Below are positions 54,706 through 63,802 of a DNA stretch of 64,000 bases, one piece after another. Made by a program: the position numbers and the translations under genes. How positions within the stretch are numbered: the stretch's first letter is position 1; each line of letters opens with the position of its first letter. The stretch spans positions 39,876 to 103,875 of the forward strand of contig NZ_FMAH01000022.1 in the NCBI RefSeq assembly GCF_900094545.1, in the 5' to 3' direction. This DNA comes from Martinezella miluonensis. Its GTDB lineage: Bacteria > Pseudomonadota > Alphaproteobacteria > Rhizobiales > Rhizobiaceae. The notes under the pieces are model-generated. The model saw only the letters and a list, made by a program, of their open reading frames with translations. It searched no databases and was not told the DNA's origin.

Positions 54706-55290
54706 TCACGATCTCGCAGGAGCTTTGCCGCCGGTTCCTTGAAACAGGGCGATCGCCAGCTCGTCGCCGTCAAAATTACTTGCCAGTTTGACGGCCTCCT
54801 CCAGGGAGACCTGCTTTTCAAGGAGGTGATAGAAAAAACCATGCACGAAGAGCGGGATGGCCGCGCCATCCGGGTATTCGGCGGGCGCAATGTAGGCGCG
54901 GGCGCCTCCGGAAAGAAAGGCCTGTGCGAAGGCCTCGTTGCCTGTCAGGCACGCCGTGCTCAAGACGACCTTACCTGGCAGCTTGATCCGGTTCATGAGA
55001 TTGGCGGGCGGCAGGCTCCCTTTGACGAGGGCTGACGTGTCGATTTCCTCGACGAATTGCCCGAGTACGAAGCCCGTCTCATCGCCGTGGCCGGACAGGA
55101 TGACGTATTCCGGCGCGGTTTCCCCCTGACCCAGGCATTTTAGAACATCGACGGGTGTCCCCGGCAAATGCAGCAGAACCGCAGCCCCAAGGCTTTCGAG
55201 AATTGCCCTGAGAAGAAGCGCTTCGCCGGTATCGCCGATGGCGATAATCGCAACCGGCTCACGGGGCCAGGAAAAATACTTGTCGATCAT
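54706..55290 (-). CDS. Small caspase/CHAT-fold protease-like protein
   Basis: ATG 55290 (GTG 55293 is also possible) encodes 194 residues. The sequence VILSGHGDETG (His68) and VVLSTACLTGNEAFAQAFL (Cys114), followed by GGARAYIAP and LFVHGFFYHLLE, matches the His-Cys dyad layout of the caspase-like CHAT/C25 clan. There are no partner domains such as TPRs or a transmembrane segment. CHAT proteases often take part in bacterial defence or regulated proteolysis, but the role of this stand-alone version is unknown. It lies next to the degraded defence-type genes, convergent with the nuclease fragment; its base composition matches the core genome. Confidence 0.65.
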   Translation of the reverse strand: MIDKYFSWPREPVAIIAIGDTGEALLLRAILESLGAAVLLHLPGTPVDVLKCLGQGETAPEYVILSGHGDETGFVLGQFVEEIDTSALVKGSLPPANLMNRIKLPGKVVLSTACLTGNEAFAQAFLSGGARAYIAPAEYPDGAAIPLFVHGFFYHLLEKQVSLEEAVKLASNFDGDELAIALFQGTGGKAPARS

Positions 55291-55413
55291 CACCTAATCT
55301 CCGGCCTTCCCGAAGGACTTGAAGTTCTGCCACAGCAGGCGCGCTTTTCGGCGCCTTTGCCGCGAATGGCGTAGTAGCGACACCTTTAGCGATAGAATTT
55401 ATTCCCGCTTAGT

Positions 55414-56286
55414 TCAAGCCGTAGCCGTGCGCCGTTTCATCCGCTCGCTGATAATGATGATAAAGCCGGCGCTAAGGATGAGGATGGCGCCGATGAAGGT
55501 GTTGATGCCGGGAATATCGCCCCAGATCAGGTAGCCGAGCAGAAAAGCCCAGACGAGCGAGGTATATTCGAACGGCGCCAGCACCGAGACGGGCGCCTGG
55601 CGCATGCCTTCGAAAAGGGCGAGCTGGCCAGTGCCGGCAATGACGCCGGTTAGCAGAAGCAGGACGATCTGGAATAGGGTCGGCGTGTGCCAGTAGGCGA
55701 TGGCCATGCCGGCGGTCAGGATGATGAACAGGATGTTTGAGACGGCCATCTGGATATGGCTCTTCTCGTGCAGCGCGGTCTTGCGCAAGAGCACCATGCC
55801 GCTTGCCCAGAGGACGGCTGCCTGCAGCGCCAGATAGACCGGCCAGGAGATCGACAGGCCCACCGGATTGGAAGCGATCACGACGCCGCAGAAGCCGACG
55901 CCGACGGCCATCCAGCGCGCGACGGTAACCTTTTCGCGCAGCACGATGGTCGCAAGGATCGTGCCGACGATCGGTGCGGCGTAGTAAAGTGTCGTTACCT
56001 CGGCAAGCTGCAGATAGGAGGCTGCCGTATAATAGGAGATCCAGGCGATCAGGATGATGATGCTACGCACGATCATCGGCTTGATGATCGGCGAGCGCGC
56101 CACTTTACGGGCGAGCGACGGTCCTTCGAAGACGAAGCAGCCGGCAAGGATCGTGCAGCTGCGGATGAACAGGACCTGCCAGACCGGGATGGAGGTGACG
56201 AGCAGCTTCACCGCCGAATCGTGAGCGGTGAACATCATATAGGCAAACACCGTAAGTAGGATGCCAAAGCTGATGGAATTTTTCAC
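55414..56286 (-). CDS. EamA/RhaT-family (DMT) permease
   Basis: The 290-residue product has ten predicted transmembrane helices as two EamA repeats, with TTLYYAAPIVGTILATIVLREKVTVARW in the first and SVLAPFEYTSLVWAFLLGYLIWGD in the second. It resembles the S-adenosylmethionine/riboflavin-type DMT exporters of alphaproteobacteria, but the substrate cannot be read from the sequence. It stands alone, divergent from the following MFS gene. Confidence 0.85.
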   Translation of the reverse strand: MKNSISFGILLTVFAYMMFTAHDSAVKLLVTSIPVWQVLFIRSCTILAGCFVFEGPSLARKVARSPIIKPMIVRSIIILIAWISYYTAASYLQLAEVTTLYYAAPIVGTILATIVLREKVTVARWMAVGVGFCGVVIASNPVGLSISWPVYLALQAAVLWASGMVLLRKTALHEKSHIQMAVSNILFIILTAGMAIAYWHTPTLFQIVLLLLTGVIAGTGQLALFEGMRQAPVSVLAPFEYTSLVWAFLLGYLIWGDIPGINTFIGAILILSAGFIIIISERMKRRTATA

Positions 56287-56537
56287 GGAAACACCAAGGG
56301 ATAACCCGACGCGGCGGGTCGAAGAATCTTTCAGGCTTCAAGCGATAGGAGCCTAGTTTTTCATCGTCAATAGGGCTTTTCGCCTATGCCGTACGGTCAC
56401 GATTTATTTATTCGGGGTTGTGGCGCCTTTGCCTCCGCTTTAACAGGTGGAGATGAAATGTGACCGTTCTTGCCTGTTTCCATCGTTGAGATTTCAATCG
56501 ATTTAAATAGACTGCGGTGCCGATTTGGAGGAATTTC

Positions 56538-57737
56538 ATGGACGAAATGGCGAAATTTGAGGGACTCGAGGCCCGTCGGAGCGCATTTTTCACAAAACCG
56601 CGCGCAGCCGTTTCGTTGATGTTCCTGTTGAACGGCTTCATGGTCGGCTGCTGGGCACCGAAAATTCCGGAATTCGCTGAGCGGCTGCAACTCACGAAAT
56701 TCGAGCTCGGCCTGATGATCCTGGTCTTCGGCGTCGGCTCGCTGGTCATGATGCCGCTTGCCGGCGCGCAGATTGCCGTACGTGGCTCGCGCGTCGTGGT
56801 GCGCGCCTTTGCAGTGCTGCTGCTGCCGATGATTCTGGCCCTTACGCTCGCGCCGAACGTATGGACCGCGGCCGTCGCACTCTTCCTCTTTGGCGGCTTC
56901 ATCGGCGCCATGGACGTGGCGATGAACGCCAATGCCGTCTCGGTCGAAAAGACCATGCGCCGGGCGATCATGTCCTCGTGCCACGCTTTCTGGAGTCTCG
57001 GCGGTCTGTTGGGTTCTGCGATCGGCGGTTTGCTGATCTCGCGCTGGGGCGTTCTCGGCCATGCCGAGGCCTCGACGGTTCTTGCCGTTCTCTTCCTGAT
57101 TATTGCCTGGCCGATGGTTCTCGGCGACCAGCCGCATCCCGATGAGGCCAAGCCGAAGGCGCGGCTGCCGATGATCCCGCTACCGTGGCTGCTTGGCATT
57201 GTGGCGCTGTTCTGCATGGTGCCGGAAGGCGCGGTGCTGGACTGGAGCGCGCTCTATCTCGGTCAGGAAAAGGGCGCGTCGGTGGCGCTCTCGGGTTTCG
57301 GCTTCGCCGCCTTCTCGGCCACCATGGCGACCATGCGCTTTGCCGGCGATTTCGTTCGCGACTGGCTGGGCGCAGTCCGGACGCTGCGTGTCTGCACGGT
57401 CTTTGCCATCGTCGGCATGCTGATGGCGGCGCTGGCGCCGAATGCCGAGATTGCCATCCTCGGCTTTGCGCTTTGCGGCATCGGCATTTCCAACATGGTG
57501 CCGATTGCCTTTTCCGCTGCCGGCAACATTCCGGGGCTGCAGCCTGGTATCGGCATTTCGGTCGTCACTACGCTTGGCTATTCCGGCATGCTGGTCGCGC
57601 CCTCGGCCATCGGCTTTGCCGCCGAGCATGTCGGCTTCTCGCCGGTCCTGATGGCGCTGCCGGTGCTGTTGCTTGTCGTGTTGGCATTGTCGTCGTTGGC
57701 GCGCTATGCTGACGGCATCGGCGAGAGTGAGCAATAA
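56538..57737 (+). CDS. MFS transporter
   Basis: ATG 56538 is chosen over GTG 56517 because GGAGGA lies 7 nt upstream. The 399-residue product has 12 predicted helices, starting NGFMVGCWAPKIPEFAERLQL, with GAMDVAMNANAVSVE and SSCHAFWSLGGLLGSAIGG segments. These place it in the FucP/YbjJ-like group of MFS proteins. Substrate unknown. It precedes ispG by 126 bp on the same strand. Confidence 0.85.
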   Translation: MDEMAKFEGLEARRSAFFTKPRAAVSLMFLLNGFMVGCWAPKIPEFAERLQLTKFELGLMILVFGVGSLVMMPLAGAQIAVRGSRVVVRAFAVLLLPMILALTLAPNVWTAAVALFLFGGFIGAMDVAMNANAVSVEKTMRRAIMSSCHAFWSLGGLLGSAIGGLLISRWGVLGHAEASTVLAVLFLIIAWPMVLGDQPHPDEAKPKARLPMIPLPWLLGIVALFCMVPEGAVLDWSALYLGQEKGASVALSGFGFAAFSATMATMRFAGDFVRDWLGAVRTLRVCTVFAIVGMLMAALAPNAEIAILGFALCGIGISNMVPIAFSAAGNIPGLQPGIGISVVTTLGYSGMLVAPSAIGFAAEHVGFSPVLMALPVLLLVVLALSSLARYADGIGESEQ

Positions 57738-57863
57738 TTTCGTCGTTTTTACCCGGTAGCGGGTGGATCCGTCCGATCAAAAGAGATTGCCGTAGCGGTT
57801 GACAACGACCGTTTCGTGATCCACCTGAAAGGCACCCATTTCCGAGGCCTGCGAGAGCTTTCC

Positions 57864-59117
57864 ATGTCGTCCGCCACCGATTTCGATCCGAAACCGCGCC
57901 GTTCCTCCGTTGCCGTCGATGTCGGCGGCGTGATCGTCGGCGGCGGTGCCCCCGTGGTTGTGCAGTCCATGACCAATACCGATACGGCCGATATCGATTC
58001 GACCGTGGCCCAGGTGGCGGCCCTTTACAAAGCCGGTTCGGAACTCGTGCGCATCACCGTCGATCGCGATGAAAGCGCTGCCGCCGTGCCAAAGATCCGC
58101 GAGCGGCTGCTCCGTCTCGGCATGGACGTGCCGCTGATCGGCGACTTCCACTATATCGGCCACAAGCTGCTGGCCGATCATCCGGCCTGCGCCGAAGCGC
58201 TGGCGAAATACCGCATCAATCCCGGCAATGTCGGCTTCAAGGACAAGAAGGACAAGCAGTTCGCCGAGATCATCGAGATGGCGATCCGCTACGACAAGCC
58301 GGTGCGCATCGGCGTCAACTGGGGGTCGCTCGATCAGGATCTCCTGACCGCGCTGATGGACAAGAATGCCGTCGAAGGCTCGCCGCTGTCGGCTCGCCAG
58401 GTAACGCGCGAGACGATCGTGCAGTCGGCGCTGATCTCGGCCGATCTTGCCGAGGAAATCGGCCTGCCGCGCAACCGTATCATCCTGTCGGCCAAGGTCA
58501 GCCAGGTGCAGGATCTGATCGCCGTCTATTCCATGCTGTCCGAGCGTTCCGACCATGCGCTGCATTTGGGCTTGACCGAGGCCGGCATGGGTTCCAAGGG
58601 CATCGTCGCCTCGTCCGCCGCCATGGGCTATGTACTGCAGCACGGCATCGGTGACACCATCCGCGTTTCGCTGACGCCTGAGCCGAATGGCGACCGTACC
58701 CGCGAGGTGCAGGTGGCGCAGGAACTTCTGCAGGTCATGGGCTTCCGCCAGTTCATCCCCGTCGTCGCGGCGTGTCCCGGCTGCGGCCGCACGACGTCGA
58801 CCGTGTTCCAAGAGCTGGCGCAGAACATCCAGAACGATATCCGCAAGAACATGCCGGTCTGGCGGGAGAAATATCCGGGAGTCGAGGCTCTGAACGTCGC
58901 CGTTATGGGCTGCATCGTCAACGGACCCGGCGAAAGCAAGCATGCCGATATCGGCATTTCCCTACCCGGTACGGGCGAGACGCCGGCAGCCCCCGTCTTC
59001 ATCGATGGCCAGAAGGCCATGACGCTGCGCGGCCCGAACATCGCCTCTGACTTCGAGGCGCTGGTGACCGACTATATCGAAAAGCGGTTCGGCCAGAAGA
59101 ACGTCGCGGCGGAGTGA
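57864..59117 (+). CDS. ispG: 4-hydroxy-3-methylbut-2-enyl diphosphate synthase
   Basis: ATG 57864 gives MSSATDFDPKPRRSSVAVDVGGVIVGGGAPVVVQSMTNTDT, the usual IspG start, and 417 residues. The TIM-barrel part has KYRINPGNVG. The 4Fe-4S ligands are in ACPGCGR and MGCIVNGPGESKHADIGIS. IspG reduces MEcPP to HMBPP, the penultimate step of the non-mevalonate isoprenoid pathway, using ferredoxin or flavodoxin. ispA lies 2 kb downstream, giving two isoprenoid genes in this block. A dispersed repeat follows the stop. Confidence 0.95.
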   Translation: MSSATDFDPKPRRSSVAVDVGGVIVGGGAPVVVQSMTNTDTADIDSTVAQVAALYKAGSELVRITVDRDESAAAVPKIRERLLRLGMDVPLIGDFHYIGHKLLADHPACAEALAKYRINPGNVGFKDKKDKQFAEIIEMAIRYDKPVRIGVNWGSLDQDLLTALMDKNAVEGSPLSARQVTRETIVQSALISADLAEEIGLPRNRIILSAKVSQVQDLIAVYSMLSERSDHALHLGLTEAGMGSKGIVASSAAMGYVLQHGIGDTIRVSLTPEPNGDRTREVQVAQELLQVMGFRQFIPVVAACPGCGRTTSTVFQELAQNIQNDIRKNMPVWREKYPGVEALNVAVMGCIVNGPGESKHADIGISLPGTGETPAAPVFIDGQKAMTLRGPNIASDFEALVTDYIEKRFGQKNVAAE

Positions 59118-59142
59118 TCGGATCCGCCGCTTGCCGGATTGC

Positions 59143-59200
59143 CGTTCTTACGCAATTCCGGCCGGAAAGCCGCTGCCCACCTTTCCTGGAATTGCCCTAG
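59143..59200. repeat. Rhizobial dispersed repeat (RIME-like), partial copy 3
   Basis: The segment with ACGCAATTCCGGCCGGAAAG and CTTTCCTGGAATTGCCC matches the right halves of the elements at 28235 and 34856. The left half is absent. It lies between the convergent ispG and lysE-type genes. Confidence 0.6.
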
Positions 59201-59838
59201 ATATTGCTCGTCAGCAGCTTGATGCCGGCGAAGCAATAGAAGCCGGCCATCGCGCCTTCGATCCAGCGACGCGCACCGCGGTAGATCTTCAGCGCATGCG
59301 GCGTGGAGAATAGGACCGCATAGCCCATGAATACCACGAAGCCGGTGCCGCAGCAGACGGCGATGATCAATGCTGCGACCGAGGCGGGAGCGCCTTGCGG
59401 CATGCCGAGCGCGATGATGGCGAGCCAGGCGAAGATCGCCTTCGGATTGGTGACGTGGATACCGTAGCCGCGCAGGATCAGCGACTTGAAGCTTGGCGTT
59501 TTCGGCCCCTCTGTGGTGGCGGTCAATTCTCCGTTTGAGCGCACGGCGCGAAACGCCTTGTAGGCGAGGTAGAGCAGATAGATGCCGCCGAAGATCTTCA
59601 GGAGCTCCAGCGCCATCGCGTAGGTCTGCAGCAGCGTGGCAAGGCCGGCGGCAGCGGCAATCGCCCATGTCAGCGATCCCCCGAAAATGCCGAGCGAGAG
59701 CGTCATGCCGGCCTTGCGGCCATGCGTCATCGACGTGCCGATAATAGCCATGATGGCCGGGCCGGGACTGACCACGGCAACAATATAGGCGATATAGGCC
59801 GGCAGGATCTGCGGCAGGTAGGTAAGCGCTTCGCGCAT
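59197..59838 (-). CDS. LysE/RhtB-family amino-acid exporter
   Basis: The start is set at ATG 59838 (MREALTYLPQ) because AGGA lies 9 nt upstream; ATG 59847 is almost on top of that site. The 213-residue product has six hydrophobic segments and the family motif SPGPAIMAIIGTSMTHGRKAGMTLSLGIFGGS near the N-terminus. Such proteins export amino acids or their derivatives such as homoserine lactone. Substrate unknown. Confidence 0.85.
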   Translation of the reverse strand: MREALTYLPQILPAYIAYIVAVVSPGPAIMAIIGTSMTHGRKAGMTLSLGIFGGSLTWAIAAAAGLATLLQTYAMALELLKIFGGIYLLYLAYKAFRAVRSNGELTATTEGPKTPSFKSLILRGYGIHVTNPKAIFAWLAIIALGMPQGAPASVAALIIAVCCGTGFVVFMGYAVLFSTPHALKIYRGARRWIEGAMAGFYCFAGIKLLTSNI

Positions 59839-60021
59839 GAAGAACATTCCTGGGGCGTTGGTTGGCGCGAAGGATTCCGCGTCTACGGGCCAATTCAGCG
59901 CAGGAACTTCTCACAAAGCGAAACGGAAATCACCCTTCGGAACGCAGATTCTTGTCATGGTGACATTCGCTGGCATCGAAGGAGGTCCGGGTGAAGGAGC
60001 GCTCCAAGACGCGGCGCGCGC

Positions 60022-60936
60022 TCAGTTTCTGCGATTTGCCACGAACCTGGCCGTCTCGATCAAGATGTTCGCTTTGTCGCCATAGCCGGACAATAGGTCG
60101 CCTGCCTCGGTCACCAGCCTTGAAACCGTCGCCTCCGCCCATTCCTGGCCATGCAGGCCGACGAGCGTGCCCTTGCCGCGGGCGGCATCCTTGCCGGTCG
60201 CCTTGCCCATGGTGGCGGCATCGGCGGTGAGGTCGAGCAGATCATCGGCAAGCTGGAAGGCAAGGCCGGTCTTTTCGCCGAAAAGCCGCAGGCGCTTGCG
60301 GTCTTCGTCTGAGGCGCCGGCGATGATGGCGCCGGCCTCGCAGGCAAAGCGGATCAGTGCGCCCGTCTTCATCGCCTGCAGCGTCGTGATGCCGCTTTCG
60401 TCAGGCGTTTCCTTTTCTGCGGCAAGATCGAGCGCCTGGCCGCCGGCCATTCCGCCGATGCCGGCCGCCCGTGACAGCGCCAGCACGAGCGCCATTTTCC
60501 GGTCGGCGGGCAGTTGCGTTTCGGGCGCCGCGATGATGTCGAAGGCGTAGGTCAACAGGCTGTCGCCCGCCAGGATCGCCGTCGCATAATCGTAGGCGAT
60601 ATGCACGGTCGGCTGGCCGCGGCGCAGGTTGTCGTCATCCATGGCAGGCAGGTCGTCATGGACGAGAGAATAGCAGTGCACGCATTCGAGCGCGGCGGCG
60701 ATCCTGAGCGCCGCGTCTGCGTCGCCGCCGAGAAGGGCTGCGGATTCCAGGACGAGAAAGGGCCTCAACCGCTTGCCGCCGTTCAGCACACCATGGCGCA
60801 TTGCGCTCAGCAGCCGGGCCGGGCGGACGATTTCGTCGTCGAGGCTGGCGTCGGCCAGAAGCCGGTTCAGCAGGGCTTCGATCTTGCCGGCATTGTCCTT
60901 GAGACGGTGCTCGAATGAGGGATAGGTGCTGTCCAT
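60022..60936 (-). CDS. ispA: Farnesyl diphosphate synthase (polyprenyl synthetase family)
   Basis: ATG 60936 gives 304 residues starting MDSTYPSFEHRLKDNAGKIE. The first Asp-rich motif is HDDLPAMDDD (Asp93-94) with the two-residue insertion typical of bacterial short-chain synthases. GGKRLRPFL lies upstream of it, and the second Asp motif is FQLADDLLD. IspA condenses IPP with DMAPP and GPP to farnesyl diphosphate in the cytoplasm, feeding undecaprenyl, quinone and hopanoid synthesis. It is divergent from mtgA, whose substrate is carried on undecaprenyl diphosphate. Confidence 0.92.
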   Translation of the reverse strand: MDSTYPSFEHRLKDNAGKIEALLNRLLADASLDDEIVRPARLLSAMRHGVLNGGKRLRPFLVLESAALLGGDADAALRIAAALECVHCYSLVHDDLPAMDDDNLRRGQPTVHIAYDYATAILAGDSLLTYAFDIIAAPETQLPADRKMALVLALSRAAGIGGMAGGQALDLAAEKETPDESGITTLQAMKTGALIRFACEAGAIIAGASDEDRKRLRLFGEKTGLAFQLADDLLDLTADAATMGKATGKDAARGKGTLVGLHGQEWAEATVSRLVTEAGDLLSGYGDKANILIETARFVANRRN

Positions 60937-61036
60937 GGCGGCTGTTTGGCATGAGAGGCGGTTGCTGGCAACGAGAATTGTCAACAGCCGGGCGCGGAAT
61001 CATGCCGTACTCTGGTCATCACTCCGTGTAGACGGT

Positions 61037-61861
61037 ATGACGAGTGCAGCATCAGAGCGTTTCCCGGATGCATTGAGAGTGCGCCGGGATGGAGCGACCG
61101 TGGACTTTCGGCAATTGGACATATCGACCGACAATGAGGAGGAAGCCGAGGTGCCGCAACGGTCCTCCCTGTTTGCGCGCTTCAAGGAAAGGCCGCTTTG
61201 GCAACGCATCGTCCTCGCACTGATCAGCCTTTTCCTGCTGCCCTATCTCCTCATCGTCCTCTACCTGCTGCCATTCATTCACCCGATCTCCACCTTGATG
61301 CTAGGAGATGCCGCTACCTTTAAGGGCTATAATCGCCGCTGGGTTCCGCTCGAGAATATCTCGCCGGTGCTGGTGAAATCGGTGATGGTTTCCGAGGACG
61401 GGCAGTTCTGCTTTCACGGCGGCGTCGATTGGGGCGAGATGCGGATGCTCGTGCAGGAGACACTGCGCGGCAAATCCACGCGCGGCGGCAGCACGATCCC
61501 CATGCAGACGGTGAAGAACCTGTTCCTGTGGAACGGCCGTTCCTTCGTGCGCAAGACGCTGGAGCTGCCGCTTGCGGTTTCCGCCTCCTTCGCCTGGTCG
61601 AAGCGCCGGATGATGGAGATCTACCTCAATGTCGCTGAATGGGGGCCAGGCATCTATGGCATCGAGGCTGCGGCGCGCTATCATTTCAAGGTGCCGGCCT
61701 CCAAGCTGACGGCCCGCCAGGCAGCCCTGCTTGCGGTCTCGCTACCGAACCCGATCGATCGTGTCGCTGGCAAGCCGGGGCGGGGGCTCAGCCAGCTCGC
61801 ATCGCTGATCCAGCGCCGCGCGCAGAATGCCGACGCATACATCAAATGTCTTTATGACTGA
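61037..61861 (+). CDS. mtgA: Monofunctional biosynthetic peptidoglycan transglycosylase
   Basis: ATG 61037 yields 274 residues: a cytoplasmic tail of about 55 residues, one transmembrane helix (IVLALISLFLLPYLLIVLYLLPF, about 58-80), and a GT51 transglycosylase domain with VMVSEDGQFCFHGGVDW (catalytic Glu120), GGSTIPMQTVKNLFLW and EIYLNVAEWGPGIYG. MtgA polymerises lipid II into glycan strands without a transpeptidase domain. The N-terminal tail is longer than in E. coli MtgA; a later start is possible. Confidence 0.92.
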   Translation: MTSAASERFPDALRVRRDGATVDFRQLDISTDNEEEAEVPQRSSLFARFKERPLWQRIVLALISLFLLPYLLIVLYLLPFIHPISTLMLGDAATFKGYNRRWVPLENISPVLVKSVMVSEDGQFCFHGGVDWGEMRMLVQETLRGKSTRGGSTIPMQTVKNLFLWNGRSFVRKTLELPLAVSASFAWSKRRMMEIYLNVAEWGPGIYGIEAAARYHFKVPASKLTARQAALLAVSLPNPIDRVAGKPGRGLSQLASLIQRRAQNADAYIKCLYD

Positions 61862-61956
61862 GATCAGAACTTGTCGTTCGATCGGCTGATCGTCATCTGG
61901 CATTCTTGGCCGTGACGTATGGGCGGATGATCTGCCAACGATGATCGGACGCACCC

Positions 61957-62679
61957 ATGGATTTCGACGTTTTCTCGCCCGAGCTGCTCAAATATTCCAA
62001 GAGCCTGCATCCGGAGCCGCCGCCCCATTTCGGCAGGCGCTATGATCGCTCCGGCGTCTTCCAGCCGGAGCCCGGCAACACGATCGTCTGCCACGTAGCC
62101 GAAGGCTCGCAGACGCAGCATGCGATTGTTGCGGCGCGACAGAAATATCTCGACATGCCGGAGGCCAAGCAATTCGCCTTCACGCCGATTTCCAGCCTAC
62201 ATATGACCCTGTTCCAGGGCGTCATCGAATATCGTCGCAGCCTGCCCTTTTGGCCTGATGGCATTGCGCTCGACGCGCCGATCGACGAAATGACTGACGT
62301 CATGGGCGAGCGGCTGAAGGCTTTTGCCATGCGCGATCCGTTCAAGGTGGCGGTGACGAAGGCGCGGCCGAGCGGCCTTCTGGTCGACGGAGCAACCGAG
62401 GCGGATCGCAAGACGATGCGCGCCTGGCGAAATGCGCTGGCGGATCTTCTCGGCTATCGTCATCCCGATCATGAGGCCTATCCTTTCCATATTACGTTTG
62501 CCTATGCCATCGAGCGGCTGGCCGACGAGGCTCTGCCGCGCTGGCAGGCGATGCTGGATGAGGCGGCGGCCGCGCTTCGTGCCGAAGTGCCAGTTCTGGA
62601 GCTGCGGCCGCCTGCCTTCTGCACGTTCGGCGACATGAACCATTTCGAGGAGCTCCTCGTCTTTGAATTCCGGAGTTAA
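61957..62679 (+). CDS. DUF1868 family 2H phosphoesterase-like protein
   Basis: The 240-residue product has two H-x-T motifs, SSLHMTLFQ and PFHITFAY, that define the 2H phosphoesterase fold, in the spacing of DUF1868. By analogy it would act on cyclic or 2'-5' phosphodiesters, but no substrate is known for this branch. It ends 16 bp before the glutathione S-transferase gene, so co-transcription is likely. Confidence 0.8.
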   Translation: MDFDVFSPELLKYSKSLHPEPPPHFGRRYDRSGVFQPEPGNTIVCHVAEGSQTQHAIVAARQKYLDMPEAKQFAFTPISSLHMTLFQGVIEYRRSLPFWPDGIALDAPIDEMTDVMGERLKAFAMRDPFKVAVTKARPSGLLVDGATEADRKTMRAWRNALADLLGYRHPDHEAYPFHITFAYAIERLADEALPRWQAMLDEAAAALRAEVPVLELRPPAFCTFGDMNHFEELLVFEFRS

Positions 62680-62695
62680 CAAGGAAAAGGGAACT

Positions 62696-63343
62696 ATGGA
62701 AAAGCTGACCCTCTATATCGGCAACAAGAACTATTCCTCCTGGTCGTTTCGGCCGTGGATCGCGCTTGAGGGCTGCGGCGTCGCCTTCGAAGAAATATTG
62801 ATTCCTTTCGACTTTCCGGCCGGCAATCCGCAAATTCGTGAGGTTTCGCCGACCGGAAAGGTGCCGATGCTGGACCATGGCGGTTTCAAGATCTGGGAAT
62901 CGCTCGCCATCATCGAATATGTGGCCGAACTGTTCCCCGATGCTGGTCTTCTGCCCGAGGATCGGCAGGCGCGAGCCTTAGCGCGGTCCTACAGCATGGA
63001 AATGCTTTCGGGCTTCAGCGCATTGCGCACCAACTGCCCGATGAACATGCGCCGTCCGGTGAGCCGTCCCGATCTGCCTGAGGATGTCACGAAGGATGTC
63101 GCACGCATCGAAACCATCTGGCGCGAGGCGCGTTCCCGTTCCGGCGGCCCCTTCTTGTTTGGGGCCTTTTCTGGCGCCGATGCGATGTTCGCACCGGTCG
63201 TCAGCCGCTTCGAACGATACGGCATCGCCGTATCCGCCGATGCAAAGGCTTACATGGCGGCCATGAAGGCGTTGCCTGCCTGGAAGAAATGGGAGGAGGC
63301 GGCACTGAAGGAAGCATGGATCGTGCCGGAGGACGATGCCTGA
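62696..63343 (+). CDS. Glutathione S-transferase family protein
   Basis: ATG 62696 follows AAGGAAAAGGG. The 215-residue product has an N-terminal thioredoxin-like domain, LYIGNKNYSSWSFRPWIAL (candidate catalytic Ser pair) and GKVPMLDHGGFKIWESLAIIEYVAELFP with the GSH-binding ES motif. A helical C-terminal domain follows. It probably conjugates or reduces electrophiles with glutathione in the cytoplasm. It follows the DUF1868 gene closely. Confidence 0.88.
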   Translation: MEKLTLYIGNKNYSSWSFRPWIALEGCGVAFEEILIPFDFPAGNPQIREVSPTGKVPMLDHGGFKIWESLAIIEYVAELFPDAGLLPEDRQARALARSYSMEMLSGFSALRTNCPMNMRRPVSRPDLPEDVTKDVARIETIWREARSRSGGPFLFGAFSGADAMFAPVVSRFERYGIAVSADAKAYMAAMKALPAWKKWEEAALKEAWIVPEDDA

Positions 63344-63512
63344 GCGCTTGATTCGGCTTGAATCAGGCGCGGTCGGCAAAAAATGCTGGAAGGGACTGGT
63401 CAAAGCCCTGCAAGCCATGTATAAGCCCGGCCAATTTCCGAAATTGATGCATGTCTGTTTCGGCCGCCTTGCTGGCCGTGGATATGTTTCGTCCGTACAT
63501 GGAGTAACGAGA

Positions 63513-63698
63513 ATGGCTGTACCGAAGAGAAAAACGAGCCCGTCCAAGCGCGGTATGCGCCGCTCTGCTGACGCCCTGAAGGCTGCGACTTACGTCGAAG
63601 ACAAGAACTCCGGCGAACTGCGTCGTCCGCACCACATCGACCTGAAGACCGGCATGTATCGTGGTCGCCAGGTTCTGACGCCGAAGGAAAGCGCATAA
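63513..63698 (+). CDS. rpmF: 50S ribosomal protein L32
   Basis: ATG 63513, after GAGTAACGAGA, encodes 61 residues starting MAVPKRKTSPSKRGMRRSADAL and containing RRPHHIDLKTGMYRGRQVL, the L32 signature of alphaproteobacteria without zinc-binding cysteines. An in-frame extension back to 63336 exists but does not match the family. The gene stands in the order mtgA - (2H, GST) - rpmF; mtgA and rpmF are neighbours in many rhizobia. Confidence 0.95.
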   Translation: MAVPKRKTSPSKRGMRRSADALKAATYVEDKNSGELRRPHHIDLKTGMYRGRQVLTPKESA

Positions 63699-63728
63699 TT
63701 TAGCGCTGCCTTAGTGGCATGAATAAAA

Positions 63729-63791
63729 AGGCTGGCGTTTCCAGCCTGTGTGGAAACGTTTGGAGGCTCCGGTTTGACCGGGGCCTCTTTT
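63729..63791 (+). terminator. Two consecutive terminator hairpins after rpmF
   Basis: AGGCTGG / CCAGCCT (63729-63747) is followed by GAGGCTCCGG / CCGGGGCCTC (63763-63787) and TTTT. The second has the classical stem plus T-run and may serve rpmF or belong to the end of the adjoining insertion sequence. Confidence 0.7.
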
Positions 63792-63802
63792 GGTTTCTGG
63801 GT

